Source: JAIBBV01 sp044347745
GTDB lineage: Bacteria > Bdellovibrionota_C > UBA2361 > JAFLCA01
NCBI GenBank assembly: GCA_044347745.1
Contig: JBIKUD010000072.1
Location: 1 to 9,716, forward strand
DNA length: 9,716 bases
Reading direction: 5' to 3'
Shown: positions 1 to 6,131 of the stretch, one piece after another
Position numbering within the stretch: position 1 is the stretch's first letter
Layout: each line of letters starts with the position of its first letter
Position numbers and translations under genes: made by a program
Notes under the pieces: model-generated
What the model was told of the DNA's origin: nothing
The model's input: only the letters and a program-made list of their open reading frames with translations
The model's database searches: none

Positions 1-48
1 GGTTCACTCAAAATTACTGAATTTTCGTAGTCATATGCCTAGGAAACA

Positions 49-86
49 AGGAGAGAACTTACAAAATGCTTGGATTCTTTAGTTAA
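49..86 (+). promoter_or_regulatory. Strong Shine-Dalgarno and six-codon ORF before the pilin frame
   Basis: AAGGAGAG (about 49-56) is the best Shine-Dalgarno-like sequence in this part of the window. It precedes an ATG at 66-68 by a good spacing, but that frame reads only six codons (M-L-G-F-F-S) before TAA at 84-86. The pilin-like frame is one base further on. Skipping one base in the T run at 78-80 would join the two frames into M-L-G-F-L-V-K-K-F and on into the pilin. This could be a short leader peptide, a frame-disrupting mutation, or a sequencing error. The sequence alone cannot separate these. Confidence 0.35.
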
Positions 87-135
87 AAAGTTTAGCTGCC
101 TTTACCTTTCGAACTATCAGTCGATGAGTATCCTT

Positions 136-381
136 ATGAAGAACAAAATATCGAAAAGAAGTTATGCAGATGAAGGCGGCGCCACAATAGTTGAATACAT
201 TCCAATTATTACCGTCTTTTTGCTGGTTGCGGTTCCTAGTGTTGAAAGGCTGGGAGTGAATGCATCCACCCATTTTTGTGAACTCAGCAATCCTCATTTG
301 GCACACATGGATAGGCCATGTTCTTTGAGCGTAACCATGACGATGGGCGGGAATCCCAAATTCCACAGCACACTATTTTAA
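136..381 (+). CDS. Flp/Tad-type pilin-like small membrane protein
   Basis: A probable 81-residue type IVb (Flp) pilin-like precursor. From the ATG at 136 there is a basic leader (KNKISKR), then D12-E13-G14-G15 followed by A-T-I-V-E20-Y21 and a hydrophobic stretch to about residue 34. Flp prepilins are cut after Gly, with Glu at +5 and Tyr at +6 of the mature protein; here a cut after G15 gives exactly that. The segment P34-S-V-E-R-L-G-V-N-A-S-T-H-F resembles the end of a Flp helix. The remaining roughly 25 residues, with two Cys and several Met and His, are a tail longer than usual for Flp pilins. The frame is open back to a TTG at 70, and another ATG lies at 124. No good ribosome binding site precedes 136 or 124. 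The strong AAGGAGAG at about 49-56 instead serves an out-of-frame ATG at 66. No other tad genes are in the window. The family call is inference from motif and layout; expression is uncertain. Confidence 0.55.
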   Translation: MKNKISKRSYADEGGATIVEYIPIITVFLLVAVPSVERLGVNASTHFCELSNPHLAHMDRPCSLSVTMTMGGNPKFHSTLF

Positions 382-423
382 CTTCTTAGTGATAATATAC
401 TAATACGCATACTTGCTGCCCTG

Positions 424-522
424 ATGGTCTTAATTCTTGCGAGTTGGGCTTTTGAATCAGTCCATGGTTATGTTCGTTCTGTGGCTGACCTTAGGCGTGG
501 AAAGCTTTTGAGTTGGGAGTAG
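424..522 (+). CDS. Possible one-helix micro-ORF or remnant after the pilin
   Basis: From ATG 424 this reads 32 codons: a hydrophobic start (M-V-L-I-L-A-S-W-A-F) followed by a polar tail with R-R-G-K and ending in W-E. The same frame continues open upstream to the pilin stop at 379-381 and adds more hydrophobic residues (I-L-I-R-I-L-A-A-L) with no ATG, GTG or TTG among them. It therefore looks like one transmembrane helix in the same frame as the pilin, directly beyond its stop. No ribosome binding site precedes ATG 424. It may be a tiny membrane protein, a decayed downstream gene, or chance. No family is recognised. The rest of 382-559 shows nothing clear. Confidence 0.2.
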   Translation: MVLILASWAFESVHGYVRSVADLRRGKLLSWE

Positions 523-559
523 CTTTTAGGGCACTCAGAAGCTAACATACTCCACTTCC

Positions 560-1579
560 ATGAATACCGAACCACTTCATTCGTTCTACGCGCTTACTCC
601 AGAGAGAATTCTTATTGCTGTTGAGCGGCTGGGATTTCGCTGTACCGGGCGTTCCTTGGCGCTTAATTCAATGGAAAATAGGGTGTATGAGGTAGAGATT
701 GAGTTGCCTGCCGGCCAAGAGGCGCAAAGCCGATTTGATATGTTTAGGGTTGTGAAGTTCTACCGCCCCGGTCGCTGGACTAAAGATCAAATTCTTGAAG
801 AACACCGCTTTTTGCATGATCTTAAGGCCGCTGATATCCCTGTAATTGCCCCCGAGCAAAATGAGCATGGTGAAACAATTTTGCTTGATGAAGAAACTGG
901 AATGTTTTTTTCGGTGTTTCCGAAATTTGGCGGACGAGCCCCCGATGAACTAACGAATGAGCAGGCTGAGCGGATTGGTAGGCTCATAGCCCGTCTGCAT
1001 ACGGTCGGTGCTTCTCATGATGCTCCCCACAGACTTCGTTTAACCCCACAAACCTATGGTTTAGATAATCTACGGTTTTTACTTCAGGGGAATTTTTTAC
1101 CGAAAGAAATTGCGCCGCTTTATAAAAATTTGGTGGAACAACTTTGTGCAACAGTAGCGCCTTGGTTTGAAGGGGTGCAAAGTCATCGTATTCACGGAGA
1201 TTGCCACTTTAGTAATATATTATGGGGGGCTGAGGGCCCATTTTTGCTCGACTTTGATGACATGGTTGTGGGGCCGGCGGTGCAAGACCTGTGGCTTTTA
1301 ATCCCGGGTCGAGATGAAGAATCCTCCCGAGTTCTATCGGTCATGCTTTCAGGCTACGAGCAAATGCGCCATTTCGATCGTAGCACTTTGCGCTTAATTG
1401 AGCCTTTGCGAGCGCTGCGACTTATCCATTATTCGGCCTGGATTGCCAAGCGCTGGGAGGACCCAGCCTTTCAACGTGCTTTTCCGCATTTTAAGACTCC
1501 GAGTTATTGGAGTGAGCAAGTAGGCGATTTACGTGACCAGCTTGGCGCGCTGCATGAGGGGCACTGGGCGGTCTCTTAA
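560..1579 (+). CDS. srkA: SrkA/YihE-family stress response serine/threonine kinase
   Basis: A 339-residue cytoplasmic protein kinase-like enzyme of the YihE/RdoA (SrkA) family within the aminoglycoside phosphotransferase fold. E. coli SrkA is 328 residues, phosphorylates Ser/Thr, and protects cells under stress, including against MazEF-linked death. Family landmarks are plain: L-N-S-M-E-N-R-V-Y near residues 35-43; V-V-K66-F-Y-R-P-G-R-W-T-K-D-Q-I-L-E-E-H in the nucleotide lobe (64-82); the catalytic loop H212-G-D214-C-H-F-S-N219-I-L-W; the metal-binding D231-F-D233; then G-P-A-V-Q-D-L-W (238-245) and the late I-E-P-L-R-A-L-R-L block. The length covers the whole family. ATG 560 is the only convenient start and leaves the usual N-terminal length, but no strong ribosome binding site is visible before it. 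The gene converges on the DUF3313-like lipoprotein with about 20 bases between stops and no clear hairpin terminator. It is probably a single-gene unit. Confidence 0.93.
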   Translation: MNTEPLHSFYALTPERILIAVERLGFRCTGRSLALNSMENRVYEVEIELPAGQEAQSRFDMFRVVKFYRPGRWTKDQILEEHRFLHDLKAADIPVIAPEQNEHGETILLDEETGMFFSVFPKFGGRAPDELTNEQAERIGRLIARLHTVGASHDAPHRLRLTPQTYGLDNLRFLLQGNFLPKEIAPLYKNLVEQLCATVAPWFEGVQSHRIHGDCHFSNILWGAEGPFLLDFDDMVVGPAVQDLWLLIPGRDEESSRVLSVMLSGYEQMRHFDRSTLRLIEPLRALRLIHYSAWIAKRWEDPAFQRAFPHFKTPSYWSEQVGDLRDQLGALHEGHWAVS

Positions 1580-1599
1580 GGGTTTTTCCGGCTACTTAT

Positions 1600-2352
1600 T
1601 TAGAATGGATTCAGAGTGAGGGGTACTGAGTCTGCAGTATCTTGAGACGCGGGCTTCGCCAAAATTTCAACAAGTTGACTACACCAATCGTCAATCGCAA
1701 CACGCAAATGGGCATAACGTTGAAAATCTTTTAGGCTAAAAGCTGAGGCCTTATCTTCTTCACGATCTTTAAAACGCTCGAGGTATTCCCCGCTGAAAGA
1801 ATCAGCGATCATTCCTTCCATAGCAATGCTCCCTTTTCCGGCTATCTTTATGAGCCCTCCTCCAGGCACCAAATAACCGGCCGCTGAGCCCACTAGATTT
1901 ACAATCGGGTTTGTGGGGATGAGTTCTACTAATGCAAGTTCAAGAGATAGTGCATTCTCTGTAGTCTTATCAACTAGAAGTAATGGATGTTGAGTGTAGC
2001 TTTTGAGAGTAAGTTTACATCGATTCGCAAAGTATTTTGCTAGCTCTCGAGCTTCGTCGATTTGAATCTGTCTTGCCTCGTCGTTTTGGATGAGCGCGGC
2101 GTACCGTTTTTCGAGTATCTCCGTATTCACCGGAGCAATGAAGATCTGTGAGCGGATTTGCCTGATAGATGCAAGTGGCTGGCCGGCTACCCAAGCCTTA
2201 TGGAAGGGGCGATGATCCGGCTGCTTCGACATCAGCTCAGGCATAGGCACAAATCCAAAGTCCGGAGCCTCTGAAGCTTTAAGGAAGCTACAGCCGACAG
2301 CATGAAGCTGAATAAGCATGAGGAAGAGGAATGTAATGCCGCTATTTCTCAT
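1600..2352 (-). CDS. DUF3313-like lipoprotein
   Basis: A 250-residue predicted lipoprotein. The N-terminus is a signal peptide (residues 1-20, hydrophobic I-T-F-L-F-L-M-L-I) ending in A-V-G-Cys21, a usable lipobox. The body carries A-L-V-E-L-I-P-T-N-P-I-V-N (about 141-153), a Gly-rich stretch L-V-P-G-G-G, then K-G-S-I-A-M-E-G with a following F-K-D-R-E. This order recalls the DUF3313 lipoproteins of proteobacteria, whose function is unknown. The match is from memory of the family pattern, so moderately sure. Two Cys lie in the body. The ATG overlaps the end of the upstream peroxidase gene by 11 bases, which suggests translational coupling and one transcript. A GTGGG-like sequence about six bases before the ATG could bind the ribosome. 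Acidic residue +2 to the Cys, which would retain it in the inner membrane, is absent (S-F), so outer-membrane sorting is plausible. Confidence 0.7.
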   Translation of the reverse strand: MRNSGITFLFLMLIQLHAVGCSFLKASEAPDFGFVPMPELMSKQPDHRPFHKAWVAGQPLASIRQIRSQIFIAPVNTEILEKRYAALIQNDEARQIQIDEARELAKYFANRCKLTLKSYTQHPLLLVDKTTENALSLELALVELIPTNPIVNLVGSAAGYLVPGGGLIKIAGKGSIAMEGMIADSFSGEYLERFKDREEDKASAFSLKDFQRYAHLRVAIDDWCSQLVEILAKPASQDTADSVPLTLNPF

Positions 2353-2935
2353 CTAACGCCCACTCGATAGATTGAATTAGTCTATGGCTCATAGGGCCAG
2401 TAAATGAGCCGAAGCGAGCGATTAAACGTCCTTCTTTGTTGATCAAGAACTTTTCAAAATTGAATGTTATTTCGCCCTCAAGCCCCGTATCTCGCTGGCT
2501 AGTGAGATAGCGAAAGAATGAATTTTGATGCGGTCCTGTTACTTTGGTGACTCCAAATAAAGGAAATGTGACGTTATAATGGGTTCGACAAAAGGACCGA
2601 ATCTCAGCTTCTGTTTTTGTATCCATAGGTCCAAAGTCTTCTGAAGGAAACCCAAGGACCAAAAATTCCCTGTCCTTAAATTTTTGATACAATTCTTCAA
2701 GCTCACTAAGCTGCGGAGTTGTGCCACACTTTGAAGATATATTGACCACCAGCAGTACTCTGCCTTTAAAAGCATTGATTAACTTTCCCTCGATGCTCTC
2801 TTGGGCGAATGAAGTTTCGAAGATTGTCTTGGGCTGTTTGTTTACAGAGCACCCAATTAGGAACACTCCCACCATAAGCGTTACAATAAATCGATAAACG
2901 AGAACGGCATTAAGGTGGAATTTCATAACACGCAT
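2342..2935 (-). CDS. Glutathione/thioredoxin peroxidase-like lipoprotein, variant tetrad
   Basis: A 197-residue GPx-family thiol peroxidase with a lipoprotein signal: hydrophobic I17-V-T-L-M-V-G-V-F-L-I-G followed by Cys29. It would act in the periplasm, reducing peroxides. The peroxidatic Cys is C70 in N-I-S-S-K-C-G, and S-F-C116-R-T-H-Y-N-V-T-F-P-L-F holds the resolving Cys found in thioredoxin-dependent members such as yeast Gpx3. Two of the four usual tetrad residues differ. The block F-P-C-N-Q-F-G reads F-P-S-E-D100-F-G, replacing Gln. The W-N-F block reads F158-N159-F-E-K-F, replacing Trp but keeping Asn. Activity is therefore plausible but not certain. The start is chosen at ATG 2935; ATG 2926 (M4) is equally possible, and the frame opens at a TTG at 2956. 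None has a strong ribosome binding site. A TACAAT -10-like hexamer lies on the minus strand at 2972-2977 without a convincing -35. The gene overlaps the following lipoprotein gene. Confidence 0.85.
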   Translation of the reverse strand: MRVMKFHLNAVLVYRFIVTLMVGVFLIGCSVNKQPKTIFETSFAQESIEGKLINAFKGRVLLVVNISSKCGTTPQLSELEELYQKFKDREFLVLGFPSEDFGPMDTKTEAEIRSFCRTHYNVTFPLFGVTKVTGPHQNSFFRYLTSQRDTGLEGEITFNFEKFLINKEGRLIARFGSFTGPMSHRLIQSIEWALDEK

Positions 2936-3086
2936 TTTAAGAGGTTTGGGCAGCAAGTGTTCAAAAAATAGATTGTAAACTATTTGCGAATTTAAGTTTC
3001 GACATTCTAGATAGTACCGCTACTCTGATTCAAATGCGAGAAGGTTGTTGTGGAGTCATGCAGCTACCGGCGGCCACTAGGGGTAC

Positions 3087-4166
3087 TTAGGCTGCCTTGT
3101 ATTTTCCAATACAGTCCACTAGAAAATCCATATCGCTTCTGGTGTGCATAGGAAAATTAGCAACCCTAATTTGATTGTCTTTGAGGCTGCCGTAGCCTGC
3201 GCCAACTTCAATCTGCTTAGTTTTAAGGTGTTGCACCAGATTTTTGGCGCCGCCTCGAACTTCAATAGTTATGACCGTTTGAGACCTTAGCTGTTTATCA
3301 GTAACAAAAGCTTCCATGTCATTTCTTGATTCAAGAAAATTATAGAGCAATGAGGCCTTTGCTTCGGTTTCTGCTCGAATTTTATCTGCGCCTATTGTTT
3401 CATATTCAGCAGCCACCCGTGACAATAAATAAATGCCCAGCACATTTGGAGTGGTAGGTGTTTGAGATTTGCTTTCAAAGCTGAGCAAGGTAGGGAAATT
3501 ATGGTGGCAGCCAATTGAATTACCAGTGCTTAATATTTCTATCGAACGAGCGATTGCAGCGTCATTAACGAGCAATACTCCTAATCCAGCAGGTAAGCCA
3601 AAACACTTCTGGACCGAGAAAAAACAGCAGTCTACCACGTTGAAATCCAGCTTAGGGTAGGGCGCTGAAGAGACAATATCAACAGCCAGAAACGCATGAG
3701 GATAGCGCCGCTTGATCCATTCGTAACTCGAAGGCGGTGTCATGACGCCTGTTGATGTTTCGTTATGTGTGACACAGATAAGTTCGGTTTCCGCAGGCAT
3801 CTCAGCATGATCAAAATCAAACCCCTCGCCAAGTTCGGCATGAATTTGGCGAGCGTTTTTTCCAAGCTCCTTAGCAGTTTGAAAAAATCGTTCGGAGAAG
3901 GCTCCATTGACAAAGTGAAGAGTGTTTTTTACCGCGCAATTTTGAACGATGCGCTCCATCGCTTCGGTGCCCGACCCCAAAAAGAAGACATGCATCTTTT
4001 TAGGCGCACCTAATAAATTACGCACGCTATTTGCAGCGCTCGCATAGATGCCGTCAAACTTTGGCGAACGATGGGAGATAGAACAGATATCTTGGCTCAG
4101 CGCTTCTTTTATAAATTCTGGCACTTTTGGGTGTAACTGGGTTGGGCCAGGGGTAAAGTAGCGCAT
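3087..4166 (-). CDS. serC: Class V aminotransferase, probable phosphoserine aminotransferase
   Basis: A 359-residue PLP-dependent enzyme predicted to convert 3-phosphohydroxypyruvate and glutamate to phosphoserine and 2-oxoglutarate, step 2 of serine synthesis. Class V (fold type I) landmarks: N-terminal R-Y-F-T-P-G-P-T; I-S-H-R-S at 30-34; F-L-G-S-G-T-E-A-M (62-70) at the phosphate-binding site; T-H-N-E-T-S-T-G (133-140); the PLP-ring Asp163; and the Schiff-base Lys187 in S-V-Q-K-C-F-G-L-P-A-G-L-G. The sequence is closer in style to the alanine-glyoxylate/serine-pyruvate branch than to classic E. coli SerC (which begins I-F-N-F-S-S-G-P-A). The serine role therefore rests mainly on its position just after the SerB-SerA fusion. 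The stop of the fusion and this ATG are 15 bases apart, and an AAGG (4179-4176) sits nine bases before the ATG, so the two are one operon. The alternative is a serine- or alanine-glyoxylate transaminase. No clear terminator follows. Confidence 0.85.
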   Translation of the reverse strand: MRYFTPGPTQLHPKVPEFIKEALSQDICSISHRSPKFDGIYASAANSVRNLLGAPKKMHVFFLGSGTEAMERIVQNCAVKNTLHFVNGAFSERFFQTAKELGKNARQIHAELGEGFDFDHAEMPAETELICVTHNETSTGVMTPPSSYEWIKRRYPHAFLAVDIVSSAPYPKLDFNVVDCCFFSVQKCFGLPAGLGVLLVNDAAIARSIEILSTGNSIGCHHNFPTLLSFESKSQTPTTPNVLGIYLLSRVAAEYETIGADKIRAETEAKASLLYNFLESRNDMEAFVTDKQLRSQTVITIEVRGGAKNLVQHLKTKQIEVGAGYGSLKDNQIRVANFPMHTRSDMDFLVDCIGKYKAA

Positions 4167-4181
4167 AAAATGTTACCTTTT

Positions 4182-6086
4182 TTAGTAGAGCACTCGAAAC
4201 TTTATGGTATCGGGCACTTTGCGTAGAGACCCTACAATGTCCTCACTGTACTGTTTATTCACGTCGGTAATTACGTAGCCAATATGCTCATTCGTTTTTA
4301 AATATTGCCCAAGAATATTAATTTTACCATCCGCGAGAATGCCATTTATTTGAGCTAGTATTCCGGGGACGTTGCGGTGAATGTGGAGTAATCTGTGTGC
4401 TTTCTGAAAAGACGGTAGTTGGATATTGGGGAAATTAACGCTACCAAATGAGGAGCCCGTATTTACATACTCCATAAGTCTCTGAGCGACGTGCTCGCCA
4501 ATATTACGTTGAGCTTCAAGCGTGCTGCCACCAATATGAGGGGTGAGTATTACGTTTGGTAATCCTCTTAACTCAGATAGAAATTCTTCCTTGTTGCTGA
4601 GTGGCTCGTACGGAAATACATCAATGGCAGCGCCAGCCACTGTTCCAGACTTAATTGCATGTACCAGAGCTGGTATGTCAACGATATGTCCTCGACTTAG
4701 ATTTAAGAAGATGCATCCCTTTTTGAGTTTTTCAAATTGGGCTTTGCTCATAAGTTTTCGATTGGAACTGCGTCCATCAACGTGTAGGGTAAGGACATCG
4801 GCAATGCCGAGTAGCTCATCAAGAGTTCTACATTTGCGTGCATTTCCTAGGGCAAGACGTTCAACAACATCGTAATAATACACCTCCATGCCCAAGCCTT
4901 CGGCGAGAACTGAAAGCTGAGACCCTATGTTGCCGTACCCTACAATACCGAGCTTTTTGCCGCGAATTTCGAAGCAGCCAGAGGCTGATTTCGTCCATCT
5001 GCCGGCGTGGAGTCCGCTACTGCTTTCAAAAACCCTACGCATGAGCATTATTGTCTCGCCAATAGCTAACTCAACGACGCTGCGAGTGTTGCTGTATGGA
5101 GCATTAAAAACTGCAACGCCACGTTGTGCCGAGTCGTCAAGTGCAATTTGTTCTGTTCCAATACAAAATGCTCCAATTCCCATCAGTTTCGGAGCTGCTG
5201 CCAACACTTTTGGTGTAACTTTAGTTTTGGAGCGAATACCTAAGAGGGAGACGTTTTTAATTGCAGAAATAAGTTCTGCCTCTGAAAGCGCATCGTTGCG
5301 TGTTTTGACGCTAAAGCCCTCTCGTTCGAAAGCACTTATAGCCAGAGGATGTACTGCCTCGAGCAGCAATACTTCAATTTTACTTTTTGGATAGGAAACT
5401 TTTGTTGGTTGATGATGTGCGTAGAGCACCTCATCAAAACTACGGGCGACTCGATCGGCATTGGCAACTACGATGTCGCGGTGTGCACTCTCAGTGAATG
5501 CAATAAACTCTTTGACCAGCCCTGACTCCTTCATTTCATAGTCAGTGTAGCCATCTCCAATAACGCAAATATCACCATCTAAATTTAGGGCCTGAAGCTG
5601 AGCAATTTTACCTCGGGCGTGCGCCAGGTGATTGTTGCTACTGACGCCAACTATGTTGCCTTTTTTGTCATACTCAAAAGTATTGGCATACACCTGCTCG
5701 GCTTTTAGTCCTAATTCCTTGGCAATAGGTAGCACATATTCTTTGAAGCCGCTTGTAAAAACAAAAATATCCTTGGCTTTCTTTTTAAGAAAACTTTTAT
5801 TGTTCTTGAACGAAGGGCTTATCTTTTTTTTGAGCAGTTTAATCAGGTGCTCTATATGGTTTCTATGGGCATTGAGAAGGCCAATTCGCTGATGCAATGA
5901 CTCAGCAATTGAAATCTGCCCCTCCATACCGGCTTTGGTAATGTCTCGGATTCGAGCTAGGGTAGCCTCTCTATTTGGAGCATCTGCAAGACTTATAGCT
6001 GCAAGTTCATCCAGCGCTTCAACTTGGATTATGGTACTGTCAAAGTCGATGATGTATTTCCAATTTGTTTTCATGTAGGCCATCAT
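4182..6086 (-). CDS. SerB-SerA fusion: phosphoserine phosphatase plus 3-phosphoglycerate dehydrogenase
   Basis: A 634-residue bifunctional protein. Residues about 9-215 form a HAD-IB phosphatase: motif I D14-F-D16-S-T, motif II T111-S112-G113, Lys160, and motif IV G-D178-G-Y-T-D182. Its size matches a SerB without an ACT domain. After a short linker, about 236-634 is an E. coli-type SerA (about 410 residues): L-L-L-E-A-V-H at the start, G-A-F-C-I-G-T near 305-311, Rossmann G383-Y-G-N-I-G388 with D406 marking NAD preference, and catalytic R465, E494 and H517. A C-terminal ACT domain (565-634) has H570, N572 and N590 aligned with the E. coli serine-binding H344, N346 and N364, so feedback inhibition by L-serine is expected. 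Steps 1 and 3 of the pathway are thus joined. Start: ATG codons at 6086, 6083 and 6074 all follow AAGGG closely. That AAGGG abuts the first ATG, so 6074 (spacing 12) may be the true start. No stop or frameshift separates the domains. Confidence 0.93.
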   Translation of the reverse strand: MMAYMKTNWKYIIDFDSTIIQVEALDELAAISLADAPNREATLARIRDITKAGMEGQISIAESLHQRIGLLNAHRNHIEHLIKLLKKKISPSFKNNKSFLKKKAKDIFVFTSGFKEYVLPIAKELGLKAEQVYANTFEYDKKGNIVGVSSNNHLAHARGKIAQLQALNLDGDICVIGDGYTDYEMKESGLVKEFIAFTESAHRDIVVANADRVARSFDEVLYAHHQPTKVSYPKSKIEVLLLEAVHPLAISAFEREGFSVKTRNDALSEAELISAIKNVSLLGIRSKTKVTPKVLAAAPKLMGIGAFCIGTEQIALDDSAQRGVAVFNAPYSNTRSVVELAIGETIMLMRRVFESSSGLHAGRWTKSASGCFEIRGKKLGIVGYGNIGSQLSVLAEGLGMEVYYYDVVERLALGNARKCRTLDELLGIADVLTLHVDGRSSNRKLMSKAQFEKLKKGCIFLNLSRGHIVDIPALVHAIKSGTVAGAAIDVFPYEPLSNKEEFLSELRGLPNVILTPHIGGSTLEAQRNIGEHVAQRLMEYVNTGSSFGSVNFPNIQLPSFQKAHRLLHIHRNVPGILAQINGILADGKINILGQYLKTNEHIGYVITDVNKQYSEDIVGSLRKVPDTIKFRVLY

Positions 6087-6131
6087 CCCTTAAAACGCTG
6101 AAATTATCGAGTGGGAGTAAAGGACAAGCGC

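Noticed and set aside
18..31. Near-copy of the loop region of the 9037 hairpin (GAATTTTCGTAG against GAATTTTTCGTAG)
   Set aside because: Short AT-rich match that lacks the second arm at the window start; chance is likely.
1580..1599. Bidirectional terminator between the convergent srkA and DUF3313 genes
   Set aside because: There is a T run but no paired stem beside it.
2966..2985. AAATAG/CTATTT inverted repeat upstream of the peroxidase gene
   Set aside because: Only six AT-rich base pairs with an eight-base loop; not above chance.
3013..3087. AGTACC/GGTACT inverted repeat between the peroxidase and serC genes
   Set aside because: Six-base arms about 60 bases apart are expected by chance, and no T run follows.
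4543..5394. Long plus-strand open frames opposite the SerB-SerA fusion
   Set aside because: They lie opposite a gene with complete conserved domains and resemble no known protein.
6111..6131. GTG start for the oxidase at 6111
   Set aside because: It lies before a good AAAGGA that is well spaced for ATG 6132, and family members do not need the extra residues.
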